DNA of 64,000 nt from the NCBI RefSeq assembly GCF_040412425.1, contig NC_089777.1, forward strand, positions 37,134,037 to 37,198,036, written 5' to 3'. A program made the position numbers and the translations under genes. The notes under the pieces were generated by a model. The model saw only the letters and a program-made list of their open reading frames with translations, was not told the origin of the DNA and made no database searches. The DNA is from Macrobrachium rosenbergii. Its lineage: Eukaryota > Arthropoda > Malacostraca > Decapoda > Palaemonidae. Of the stretch, positions 26,898 through 38,932 are shown in pieces (the first letter of the stretch is position 1; each line of letters opens with the position of its first letter).

Positions 26898-26928
26898 CTT
26901 GGAACAATCTATTCATGACACCCAACAT
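26898..26928 (-). CDS. Candidate first coding exon of small minus-strand gene
   Basis: An ATG in an AAGATGT context is followed by LGVMNRLFQ and a split codon at a GTCAGT donor (phase 1 out). Joined to the exons at 26008-26081 and 25281-25373 it gives a protein of about 65 residues with no internal stop. The frame stays open upstream of the ATG for 11 more codons, so this may be an internal exon of a longer protein. The function is unknown. Confidence 0.4.
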
Positions 26929-27617
26929 CTTACTTGGCAAGGATGAGGTTAGCACTCTGAGTTACCTTTTCTCAAAGATTAAAGTCCTTCATCATCTGAT
27001 AGCAAGAGAGAGAGAAAGCAGTTTAATTCCAAATGATTTACTCACTCCTTCATCACCTTATAATTCTTACTGTACACATCTCTCTATACTTGCAATATGG
27101 AGATAAGTTACTAACAAACCACCCAATTGGGCAACAGGTCCAAAGGGAACTGTTGGAATAAATGCAGCAATAAAGATTTACCCCCCCCCCAAAAAAATTT
27201 CTGAAGTTCCTCAAAAACCTCTTTAGCGGAAGTTATTTGTACTGTGCAATGCAATTTAATTTTATCATTGCCAAAAATTTAATATCCAAAATGCTGGAAT
27301 AGAAATCACTGAGAAGATATAAACTTTTAGTTACATAATGAAACTGGCGTACTTTGAACAAAAGTCAAGGTACTGTATATGTGAAAGAATTACGTTTATT
27401 ATTATACACAACTAATGTCAAAGTATGATCTTTGTTATTATTATTATACACTAATGTCAAAGAATTACCTTTGTTATCAATGTTAATTTACTATCTAACC
27501 AGATCACTGAATACTGAAGGAAGTACAGTATTACACTTATATTCGTTGACTCCCAAGGATTGTGAAAATTTACTCCATTATACATTACGTCATGTCTTGG
27601 TGGTTCTGTGTTAATTT

Positions 27618-27618
27618 C

Positions 27619-27643
<25 letters not shown>
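27618..27643. repeat. (CA)n microsatellite
   Basis: A 26 bp CA tract with one interrupted unit following. Confidence 0.9.
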
Positions 27644-27650
<7 letters not shown>

Positions 27651-28621
27651 AAAAGTTTTAGAATTTCAGATAATGAATTGCAAACCTGTAATACACTTGG
27701 TCTAGCTTGATCATCACCTTCACTGTAAATCAGTGCAATGAAACCACTGAGTCTCATTTTTGGAGTCCCATGGGCACTGTTGCTTCATCTTTAAGAACTT
27801 GAATTAGTCTTTGGATTTACAATCAAATAAACTAGTACTATGAAGTACTACAGTATATGCACCTTCATGGACATAACAGATTTATGTTCAATACTCATAT
27901 AGTATCACCACCTACTACTTTTATTCCTAATTCAGGTGTTTCCATAAATGCTAATAAATTACCAAGACAATAAATACAAAATTACAAATTAAAAGCTGCT
28001 ACCTTACAAGAGCCAAACACTCCTTCTCATGGGAAAACAAAAATGTTGAGTTTAATCCACAAACATGTAATGACAATTGTTTCTTGAATGTGATGGGATG
28101 GCTGTTAAACATTTCATGGAAGTATGAGACACATACCATAATCACAAAACTAGACTACTGTACTGTTATTTTTTCAGAACTAAAATGGAGCAAAAACCAA
28201 GTTGGGGAAATACACTTCTGCTTAGTACCCATTCTCCCTTGACCATCCATGACCACACAAAGGAACAAGAATGAAGGTGCATGTTAGTTCTAGTTAGAAA
28301 TCATCAGTGGTAAGCTGGAAGTACTATACTGTACAGTTCTTTTCTGAGTGAATAAAGGCATTACTCTAGTGGAAAAAGAAAAAGCAAAAACCCAATTATT
28401 TTAATACAAAAGGAGAATATCAAATTGTGGACATTTCTTAAAACAGGGTATTCGGTATTGAAAAGACCACCTTCGTCAGTTATTAGAGAAAGAGCTGATA
28501 CTAGCGCAATACATTTGAAATCAGATCAAGGCATCAAACTTCTGCACCTTCACCAATATAAATAAAGTTCATTTTTAAAAGGGGCAAAAATTACGGCTAT
28601 GAAAAAACTAAACTTGAAGTC

Positions 28622-28623
<2 letters not shown>
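27644..28623. other. CpG-poor sequence with short minus-strand open stretches
   Basis: Around 27686-27800 two minus frames are open: one reads MRLSGFIALIYSEGDDQARP up to a GTTTGC, the other LIQVLKDEATVPMGLQK then a stop. They overlap the same DNA, so at most one is coding. Neither has a good acceptor, and they are left uncalled. Confidence 0.3.

Positions 28624-28678
<55 letters not shown>
28624..28678. repeat. (GA)n microsatellite
   Basis: A pure GA tract of about 55 bp. Confidence 0.96.
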
Positions 28679-28680
<2 letters not shown>

Positions 28681-29958
28681 ATTAAGGGCAATAAAATGGA
28701 ATATGGCAATAATTCAACAATATAAGGTGAGAATCATATCATTTTTTAATAATCAGTAAATGTAAAACAAATTGCAGCAATATATTTCATGTTTAATATA
28801 CACAATTGTACTTTTATTAACAACAAATAAAGAAATCTAGAAAAATAAATAAAAAGTTTGTTGGGAATCCAACTTCTCTTTTAAGTAACTCTACCTTTAA
28901 ACTCTAAACTTAACAACTGGAGCTCTTAAACTGTACCAATGCAGCACTTCCCTTTTCATAAGTTGATAAACTCAATAATTGCTGCATTTAGTGACTCACA
29001 AAAGACAAAGGAATTTGTAAACATAACCAATTTCTACCATCCATGAAATAAATAAATCTCAAGAGCAGCAAATAGCAAATAAACAAAAAACTCTCAACAT
29101 GTTGAGTACAGATTACATATTAAAAAAAGTAAGGCAAATTATACTCTTTCACTCCAAGGCACACACTTGACCAAATCAAAATACTGCAAACAATACACTA
29201 GTAATGGGGGGTTGCAATTACCTCTGAAAATATTTTTCCGTGCAAAGATAGTTAATATATAGAGTACTCATGTTATTTAGTTATACTCTCCCAGGCGTGC
29301 CCAAATTAACAGTTGTTCATGCCCTGGATTCATAGGGGGGGGGGGACTGACTTGAATCCCAAAAAATATTTATTCTGCTTTTAACAAACTTAAACAACCA
29401 GGCTTAGAAATCCTATGTGATTCTATACAATGTACAGTGGTCCTGTGCTGTATGCGACTTTGGCTTTTCACATGACATTAAAAAAATTTGTTTGCATTTT
29501 TTTTTTATAATTTGTGCATCACTTGGTTATTTGCACATCTGCCACTCCATCTCTCATTACCAAGCATCCACTACATCTACAGTATAAGCGTACCAATGCC
29601 TGCTCAAGACATCGGCTTGTGTTGTTTGATGCTCTTGTGTGTTAAGATTTGTTAAAGTACCTTCAAATGGCAAAATTGCGACACTGAAAACATTCTAGCC
29701 AGCCCAAGAGATCCTGTAAAGTGACAAAGTAAAGAAGTCACAGCAGGAATGCAGATATAAACCAGGAAAAAAAAAAAGTTTCAGATTGTACAAAATCTTG
29801 AACATGATCCTTTCATGGAATGTAGTATGATCACCTTAGTTTTATGACACTGGCAATGATTTTTGATGAATTACAATCAGAAAAAACATCCTATCAGATT
29901 TTTCAATACGAAAGTATTTTTGGTGAAAATCTCCATCATCATCTGCTCCTGGCATCCC

Positions 29959-29961
<3 letters not shown>
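28679..29961. other. Downstream flank of the large minus-strand gene
   Basis: Probably 3' UTR and intergenic sequence for the gene ending at 30519. Minus-strand AATAAA candidates occur (for example near 29366 and 28815), but none can be preferred. A G10-type run lies near 29335. Confidence 0.35.

Positions 29962-30033
<72 letters not shown>
29962..30033. repeat. (GA)n microsatellite
   Basis: A pure GA tract of about 72 bp. It is the last long dinucleotide array in the window; none comparable occurs from here to 64000. Confidence 0.97.
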
Positions 30034-30035
<2 letters not shown>

Positions 30036-30518
30036 ACCATTTTCAGTTTCTTAATGGTTTACAAAGAAAAGGTATTATGTGAGTTTATCTACTAAATATC
30101 AAAAACATACAATGTTTACTATAGGGTGCTCTATGGGGCCTGCTATCTTACATAAATCTGTGCTTTCCAAAAGGGGTTTGGAGCCAATTTCTTGCACATA
30201 CAGGGGGACTACTGTACAAATTAAAACACACATAGGATGACTACTGTAAAACTTAAATAAATTTAGTCTTTCAGAACCTTTCCTACATCAAACACACACA
30301 AAAAAACCCTTAATACAAGTGCCCATGGCTCAGCTTCTGTTAAACAACCAATGTAATTTTTTTCTAATATGCATTAAAAAAAAAGAACTTCTAAAAGAAC
30401 TTGGAAGAACATGAAATACAATGAGTACAGTACTATTTGAATCAGTGATGAGAATTACAGAACTTGCATAATTTAAATGTACAAAATCTGAGAAAAAAAA
30501 TGCTAAAAAACAATTACT
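30034..30518 (-). other. Probable 3' UTR of the large gene
   Basis: It directly follows the stop codon on the minus strand, is AT-rich and has no other feature. Confidence 0.4.
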
Positions 30519-33500
30519 TCATTGAGCTGATTGTCTATCTGTATCTCTGCTATATATATGAAGTTTACCACCAATGAATACAGCAACCATTTCTGGAATT
30601 TCATCTCTGCTCCTCCTGACAGTTTCTTGTACTTTCTCTTTCACTAAATTCTGTATTTTCTGAAGTATATATTTCTTTTTTCTTTTTCTTCGTTTCTTAG
30701 AACGGGCTAACATTCTATTATTATGAACTTTATACCAACGTTTTAGGGATCTCTCATCAGGAATATGAAGTGGATGACTTATAGGAACACCATCAGGTAA
30801 TTCTACACAATCTACCTCAGTATCATCATTAGGGGTATCTTGGTCCTTATTTTTCCTCATTTCAGATATAGCTTTCATCATGGTAAATGTTGGTCTTACA
30901 TAATACCTTTCATTGTCACCTACTTTTATCTTTGTGATTAACTGCTTTTTTGTCCCTTCACTACTCAAATCCTTTGGAATTTCTTTCCTCTTACTACAAT
31001 TACTTCTGATACCCTCCAGAGAGTCATTAGAAACATGAGACACACTAGGATTTGCTGTCAAAGCACAAGTTACAACAGGCTTTGCAACATTCACTTTAGG
31101 TTTTGGCGCTTGCGATACACTTGGCTGATGGGTACCAGGTCCACTGACTCCTGCTGTAAGTGGGGAACCTAGTTTGTTATTTGGAATAACATTCACTCTC
31201 AGAACCTTCATCACAGGACCATTTGGAGTTTCATTCTTAAGAACTATAAGTTTTTCTTGCATATTGTTAACTTTATTTGAGCTACCTACATCTTTGGACA
31301 CATTCTGCATACACTCTTGGACAGGAGCATAGCTGCTACGTAATGCAGGAGGAATAATCACACTGGGGTTTGTGACAGAAGGCATCTGACAGTCAATAAC
31401 AGAATGAATCTTTAAAGATGTCATGGGTGAGGCTACAGAGTCAGTATTTGTACTTGGCAATGGTGATGTAGATGATGATGGTAGTGAATGGCACAATAAA
31501 GGCTTTTCTATAGAAGTTCTGCATGGCATGGTATGCTTCTGGAATGGATGATGTGATGGTTTTTGATTACCTCGATGAGAAAGCGGTGAGGATGAATTTG
31601 GACTTTGCAAAAGGGAAGTCTGGAAAGGAGTTTTTTGATATTTCTCTCCCTTTGATAGGCACAGTGGGTCCTTCTCCTGAGAGGGCTCTGCATTCCTTAA
31701 GGCTTCTTTACTTAAGCTGGATTTATTTAAAATAAATATTTGCTTCTGGGTACTGTGTACAGGGACATTACCAGCACATGAATTTTTTACAGATGAAAAC
31801 TTATTATGCAAAGGAAACTTTGGAGGCAAAAGCAGCTTTTCAGATGATTGAACAGATGGTTTGTGCAAGGCAGATGATGCCTTTTTTGCTATCTTTGGAG
31901 CAGATAGCAAGTTTTCATATGTTTCCATTGATAGTTTGTGCAGAGTTGTTGCCTCCTTTTTCAGTGGCATAACAGGAACATAAAAGGGAGATTTTATCAG
32001 TGGTGAACTTTGTTCTTCAAATTCTGATTGTGATTCTGATTCCGATGTGTAATCAAAGTCCAATTTTCTTTTAAAACAAGGCAGAGGTTTCTTAAATATA
32101 TGACTGTCAGAGTCAGATGTACCAGTTCTCAAAACACCTTTATTTAACAATATGCGTCTCCTGATGATGGCTTCCTGATCACTTTCACTCTCTTCTCCAG
32201 ATTCATCATAAACTCCACTTGTGCTTAAATCAGTGCTATTGGATGGGGTAACTTCCTTGGCAACATTCAGTGCAAAATTCTTTGTCAATGATGAAAACAT
32301 TTTGCTGTCTCTAACATCTCTTGAATCATACTCCATTTCATCATCATCATCTGATGATGATGATGAAGAACAGGTTTCAGATGATGAACCATAACACAAA
32401 AAACTTACATTATTTGCATCCACATCCATTACTCCAACACTACTATCGTCTGATGTTGGAGACATTAATATCTTGTGCTGGGGACTGGATTTAGTACAAC
32501 CAAAATTGCTACCTACTTCAAATGAGAATGGCAAAGAGGCTCCGTCAGGACTTCCAAGATGTTTATCTTCAAGTGTTATATTATCCAATTGTTCCTGTGA
32601 AGTATTTGATTTACTTGTATAACTAACCTGAAGATCCTTACAAAGTGTAAAATCAGTCTTCTTTAACCCAAAATAAAATTTAATTTTTGGTGGAGGCGCC
32701 TCTGACAAGGAATCTTCTTTAAACTCTACGAATCCTTTTGCATTAGGACTGAAACAGCTTGGGTCATGAACAACAGAATTATCCATTATACCACACATCA
32801 AATTATTTTCCTGAATGCTAGAGGAATCTTGGCCAGCATCTACCTTATGTACCAGATGTTTACCATCTGTCTCCTGTGCTCCTTGAGAAATACTCAATTC
32901 CTTAAGCCTGCCATCTTTCACAACTTCTTTTTGACTAGTTTCTGAAGACACACCAAGAGGTAGTATGCTGGGATGCTCTAAAGAGGAGCTTACTGATGAC
33001 AAACGGTTGAATTGTGAAGCTTGTCTTACCTCAGCTGTAACATCATTACGAACAGTGCTTATTGTACTTTTGCTCTTTTCTGTAAGTGACTTTTCTTTTG
33101 GCATAATAATCTGAATCTCATCATCAGAGTCGATGGATATGAAAGGAGTTTCAAGCACACTGGCAGCGCAAGTGCTGGCTTTATTCTTGCAAGAATTTCC
33201 TGTTTTCTCAATGCTAGAATATTCATTTGAGGTAGGTTCATGAAGCACTTCCTCTTTCAGAACTCTGCCCTTCTCACAATCATTTTGGTTCCATAATCCT
33301 TTGCTATTTTCCTGTTCCCCTTGCAAATTTTTTACCAATAAATTTGTATCTGAAACTAGTTTTTTATTATAAGGATTACATACATCCTTTCCTCTACTAA
33401 TACCTCTGTCTAATACTCTATCACTACAGATTTTATTTTCACTTGTGCCACAAGCAGAAGGAAGAGAAGAAATATCCTGAATACTAGTAATAGCTCGATG

Positions 33501-35023
33501 TAAAGAATGGGTTACTCTAGTTGCAGAAGAAGATACTGCTGATGGAATGGCCCTCATGCTAATTGCTGTGGAGACACCACTTAGAGGAACTGTACCATTG
33601 GTGGATTTTGAACTACAAGAAAAATTCAAACCTAGCTTACTGGTGGGAGACATAACAGTAGTCACGGTAGTTGAAACAGATGACAGATCAAGTACAGAGG
33701 TGCATACTGAAGCACTGCTGCCATTCACAGGTGTTCCTTCAACCGAAGTTGCCACAGAAGAACAGGCAGTTTCACCAAAGAAGAGTGAGCTTGATAAATG
33801 TTCACCAAAAGTAGTACTGAGATTTTCAGTTGTAGGACACTGAAAGAACTCTTCTTCAAAATCTAAATCTTCTAGAAGTGTATTAAAATAGTCACTAGAC
33901 TGGCTTCTTATCTTTTTCTCTGCACTGTAACTAAGACTAGTTTCTGAAACATCAGTATCAATCTTTTCCTTCTTTATCACCACTGGCTTACTTTCCTTAC
34001 ACCTCATCCAACTACGAATATTAGGGGAACTTGCAAAATCCAACATACAACTGTCTGTTTCATACAAAATACTGAGGCTTGGATCAAATGAGGTATCTAG
34101 TAAGGAATTCATTGGAGATTCACTTACTTTCAAGGATGACAGCTCACTCCAATGTGAGGCGCCCTTTACATCTAATAAACTAGGAGACACAGCTTGTGGA
34201 ACATCCAATAAATCTATACTCTTATTTCTTATATGTGTCTTACTTTCATCACAGCTCAAATTATCATCTTTAATACAGCACCTTGTTACTGAAGTATCCA
34301 TTTTTGGTGTTTTAGAACAATCTCCCTTCTTTTCACTTGACAAGTCACATGTGTTTTCTTCTGTTTTTACCCTTGCTCTTGTGTCTGCACTACTGCAACA
34401 AGATGCCCCATCACAAAATTTCCTGCAGGTCTGCTTCTCTCTCTCAACACTGACACAAGGCTGTTGATTTTTTTCACTTATAGAGAGTCCTTCATCATCC
34501 GTATGTAACTGCTTTAATCTTTGCACACTGGAACTATCCAAAGCATTGCTAGTGCCTGTTCTACTACCTCTATCAGGGACTAGTAAATTTACTGTTACAT
34601 CTGTTTCACCATCTTTAGTTGTACAACTTTCATTCAGACCATCTGAAGAACTACTTTCTTCTGATTCAATATCACTACTCTCATGCCCTATCACATCACA
34701 ACTAACTTTCACCTGAGACTTTAAATCTTCTAAAGAAGACTGACCTATGTTACCTGTACTAGACTTAAGGCGCTCCACATCTGAAGTGTTACTGACACAC
34801 AATGTGTTATCTGTCTCTTTATTCTCCAGAAACAAAGCTTCTTTCCTTGCATCTCTGTCCAGCTTGCATGGATCAGTTGTCTTTGTTTCCTCATTACTAG
34901 CAACATTAACTCTGCTTTCCTTCTGGGAACTTGGAGGTTCCCTTTGTCCTTGAACCACAATTTCAATGCATAACTCTTCCAAATTTAATTCAGGCACAGA
35001 CCAAGGATCTTGAACAAACGTTC
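30519..35023 (-). CDS. Large terminal exon: serine-rich acidic nuclear-type protein, unknown family
   Basis: A single minus-strand frame is open for 4.5 kb. The ATG at 35069 lies in the intron: its first 15 residues are a translated TTTATCTTTTCAG-type acceptor, so the exon starts at 35023 in phase 1 with TFVQDPWSVPELNLEELC. It encodes about 1,500 residues, Ser/Thr/Asp/Glu-rich and probably disordered. Visible motifs, numbered from the 35069 ATG: sumoylation-type VKTE near 233 and IKKE near 365; a SUMO-interaction-like DSDDEIQIIMP near 650; a Ser-then-Asp acidic run near 895-910; and a conserved-looking basic C-terminus with SLKRWYKVHNNRML, the KKRRKRKKK nuclear signal near 1455, and MVAVFIGGKLHIYSRD before the stop. 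A nuclear chromatin or transcription role is plausible, but I recognise no named family. Confidence 0.9.
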
Positions 35024-35628
35024 CTGAAAAGATAAATATAAGAAAAATGAATAACCATACTTCTATCAATCAAATATTAAAAAGAAACTACAAAAAATGA
35101 TCCCCTACAACATTATAACTCCAGCAGTAATCAAAAGAAAAATTTATATAACTGCTACAGTACGGAAAACTATCCATAAAGTTGAATCCTTTTTACCTTT
35201 TAGGAATGAATACATAATAAAGGCAAGAAAAACAGGCATAAAATACCTCTAGGATGACTAAGATCTTATCATATAACTTTTGTACTGACAAGCAACCTGT
35301 TTCATTCCCATGCAAACCAAATAACCCTTGTCAACACCAATTACACAGTACAACATACCACTGACAATTTTATCCCCCAATTCAGTAGATGCTTATCTAC
35401 TTTATCTAAAATATCTCTGAATCTACTGTCCACAGATGCATGATTGGGTGAATATGCCTCTATCCACCCATACTTCAGCTACTGAACTTCTGATCATCAT
35501 GAACTATGAATGAAAGTTAATCTTTATTTCACTCAGAAACCTTTCTTCCCTGCAACACAGCCTTACATTTTTTTCCTTTATTAAGTCTCTTCAGTCTTAC
35601 TTTGAAAAGCAAGTCTGATATTACTTAC
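35024..35628 (-). other. Intron of the large gene
   Basis: Bounded by a CAG|GTAAGT donor at 35628 and the TTTTCAG acceptor at 35024. No other feature seen. Confidence 0.5.
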
Positions 35629-35662
35629 CTGTATACATCCATACACATCTTTTCTTAAAATC
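35629..35662 (-). CDS. Candidate penultimate exon of the large gene
   Basis: A 34 bp exon between a TGTATCTGTTAG acceptor and a perfect CAG|GTAAGT donor. Read from phase 0 it gives DFKKRCVWMYT plus one base, which completes a Gly codon at the start of the large exon (CVWMYTGTFVQDPW). Both splice sites and the phase fit. The exon is short, so transcript evidence is needed. Confidence 0.5.
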
Positions 35663-36519
35663 CTAACAGATACACAATCAGAATTGGAAATTACCTTCCT
35701 CACTACATATCACAACTTCAAGTTTTATTAATCCCTCTGTGGTAGTGTGCAAAGTATGCAGCAGCAACCTCTCCACAAAATAAAAAAAATATCAAATATT
35801 GCCTTCTTAAATAAGGCAAATCTAAATTAGCACCTTCACAATTTCACAATGTTAGTCATAATGGGATGTCACTAAAAATCATATATGCTATTTTGGAGAG
35901 AGAGAGAGAAAAAAAAAAATTCACCTCAACCTCCATCAGTCACTATTACATGGCCACATTCATGGTCTCAACGTCTCCAGACTTGACAGTCTTTTATCTA
36001 AGGGACAGAGAGACAACAATTTTGAAAAGCATGTGCCCTCTAAACCCTCAGGTATTCATCAAACTCATTCCTTACTTTTCTGAGTCTGCACAATTGTTAA
36101 CAGCTTTGTCCAAAACTCCTTAAATCATTTCCTCTTTGCTGGGCTGCTATTTTCCAACATTATTCTAACCAATATTTCATTATTTATTGGCTAACTCATA
36201 ATTTCTCAAGTTTTCAATAATTCTTTCACCCTTCATGTGATAAAAGTGATTGCACAAATAGGGTTCTTTCCTTTACTCGTGACTATCTCTGGTTTGTTAT
36301 GATAGCTAGCTATAATTAGATATTTTAATTTACCATATGAATGACACTTCCTTGCTTTTCAAAGCACCACTCTAGTGTGCTTTCTGTGTTTTGCCAGGAT
36401 CTGTGTACTGTATTGTATATTTTGTATTTTACTCGGGTTGTATAATGTATATTTTGTATTTTACTCAGGGTTTGGTATTGGTTTCTTAGTGATCATCTTG
36501 TTAGCAATCAAAGATTTAC
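35663..36519. other. Intronic sequence
   Basis: No feature beyond a 12 bp GA run near 35880. Confidence 0.4.
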
Positions 36520-36551
36520 CTTTGTGCCAATTTCTTTCAACCATTTCCCTT
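36520..36551 (-). CDS. Candidate microexon of the large gene
   Basis: A 32 bp segment with a CATAATGCAG acceptor and an AAG|GTAAAT donor reads GKWLKEIGTK, phase 1 in and phase 0 out. It links the exon at 52952 to the one at 35629 without a stop. It competes with an alternative path through 42278-42308 and 40937-40964, which is equally in phase. Confidence 0.3.
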
Positions 36552-37536
36552 CTGCATTATGAGCATACGGTAAGCTGACTATCCCTGATTTTTCATAACA
36601 TTTTTAGTTACTGTAATTTTGTTGGCTATTTTATTATAGCTCTTTAATTAGAAATGGAAAAAATACAATTATTTGTGTTTGCGGCCTATAACTTTTATAA
36701 AATATTTTGTATTTTTAGCGGTATTAATACCAGTACTGTAATATGAATTAATCCCTGTAAATCAATTTTATCCTTTTGACAAGCATGGTATTTATTAGCA
36801 ATGACATGTATTTTCTGCATACAGAATTTGGGTCATACGAGCTATTCATCAACGATCCATGAGTTAAATGAGAAAGATAAAAATTACTTCAATGTCATTT
36901 TTTTTTTTTTTTTTTGGTACAAAGAATGCCAAAATTAAATTATGAGTTTGACTTAGTTTTAATTTACTGCTATCAGATAAATTCATATACCGCAGCAAAA
37001 TCCTTAACCTATGCAAAAGAATATGTTTACCAGTCCATATGATTTCATAACCATTAAAGAATTATGACTGATGACATTACATTAAAAAAAAAAGGACATG
37101 TACCAAGATCCATCAGATTATGAGTTGGTAATACTTGTATAGTACTACCAATCACAGTTCTTAAAAAAAAAAGAAAAACTTGTGGGAAATTCTGAAGAAG
37201 GAACAGACATCATGCTTACAATGTGACTGAAGGTATGGGGAAGAAAGAACCTTCAAGCAGATGCAAAGGAATACTTTAGACTGTATTAAAGATTTGACGG
37301 TTAAAAGAAAGCCCATAAAAGTATACCTTTTTACAAATAATTATACATGTCCAAAGTAAATTAAGTGTACATACTACTAACTGCAGGGTCACTGTGATCA
37401 AGAATATGCATTGGTAGTCTACTTCTTTTGTTTTTGCAAATGCAGAAACATGAAAGTTCAATCCTGTAATATACTTAATTTTGCAGATTCATAATTTTAC
37501 ACCTTTAGCAGAACACTATTAGTTTTCAACACTTTT
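36552..37536. other. Intronic sequence, CpG-poor
   Basis: Nothing coding is seen; a T19 run lies near 36899. Confidence 0.45.
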
Positions 37537-37740
37537 GTTATTATTATTATTACTATTATTAATCAGTAGATGAAACCTATTCATATGCAACATGCCCACA
37601 GGGGCCACTGACTTGACATTCAAGCTTCCAAATAATATGGTGTTCATTAGGAAGTAAGATGAAGTACAGTGAAATGCACAAAGAAGAGGTTTCACTTGTA
37701 AAAAAAAAAAAAAATAAACAGATAAATATATAAAAAAAGC
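37537..37740 (-). repeat. Dispersed repeat R5, copy 2
   Basis: A TTATTATTATTATTACTATT run is followed by CCTATTCATATGCAACATGC, GGGGCCACTGACTTGACATT and AAGCTTCCAAATAATATGGT, matching copy 1 at 1464. Confidence 0.75.
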
Positions 37741-38790
37741 ACTAAATTGCTGTCAACAGATAAAGGGAATCAGGGATCAATTATGAATGTGAAAGATCTG
37801 TCAGTATACAACTTATGAAAAAGTGACAAACAAGAGACCATCCGTCAGTGGTCCAAATCATAACTGCTAGTATTAGGAAACAGAAACCTACCACCATGAA
37901 CCATTATAAATCTCTGGCAGAAGCAGACATCCACACCAGAGAACAGTATTCCAGTAAAGGAAGTACAAATGACCTAAAACAGCCTGCACTGATTTTACCA
38001 CTATTATAAATATATGAGGCCTTACGAACAATACCTAACATTCGTTTGCCATTTGCTGAAACTTTTATTAGATGTTTCTCAAAAGTTATAACTGGAATAG
38101 TTAAACTTCAAACTCATTCAGCAAAGTTCCATCCACCTGAAGGGAAGGATGGGGTGGGAAATCTGTACAAGACCATTAATCAATAGTGGAGCTCAGCCTC
38201 ATACCCCACTGACTACACCATTCCCTGATCCGGTCCATTTTTAAATATGGCCAGGAAACAAAAATACAAACCAGATTCTACTGTACAAAATAAAAATACA
38301 TATATTTACATTTTGTACACTAATTTCATTTAAATTTCTTTCTACATAAATGATGTAGAAATATGCTGGCTGAAAACCACATATACCAACAATGAAGGAT
38401 GCTAAACAATAATGAGGGAAGTGTGGGGCACCTCATGTTCTCAAATGTTTCAAGGCAAATATGTAAAAAATAAATATGAGATCAGGACCTATGCAGGACC
38501 CATCCTTCACAGTTTCCAAATTAACTAGCATTCTGATGACCTTTCATTTTTTCACTTTCTACACATATGAAGAAGTTAATGCAGCATTACTAAAATTTAC
38601 ATAAGTTCTGAAATCTCCTTAAGGTTTGTAGAAATGTACTAATTAACAACTGGAGTGAGAATCACACCATTTTAGAATTACAGCCATCTATATACTCACA
38701 ATCTTGGATACAGAAGTTCAAGGAGGGATGTGATATGGGTAAAAAGCTGGACAAGGTATGAGAATGGTAAGTATGGTAGACAGCAAAGGT
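37741..38790. other. Intronic sequence, CpG-poor
   Basis: Nothing coding or repetitive recognised. Confidence 0.4.
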
Positions 38791-38932
38791 AATAGTACTG
38801 CTTGATGGAATTATAGCTGCAGTGGTGTTAATAGTATATATTAATCATGTTTCTCACATATAATAGTACTGCTTGATGGAATTATAGCTGCAGTGGTGTT
38901 AATAGTATATATTCATCATGTTTCTCACATAT
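38791..38932. repeat. Tandem duplication, 2 x 71 bp
   Basis: Two adjacent 71 bp units starting AATAGTACTGCTTGATGGAA differ at essentially one position (TTAATC against TTCATC), so the duplication is recent. Confidence 0.95.

Noticed and set aside
35024..35069. ATG at 35069 as the start of the large protein, giving a hydrophobic signal-like N-terminus
   Set aside because: The 15 residues are the translation of a T-rich intron end with a TTTTCAG acceptor, so the apparent signal peptide is an artefact.
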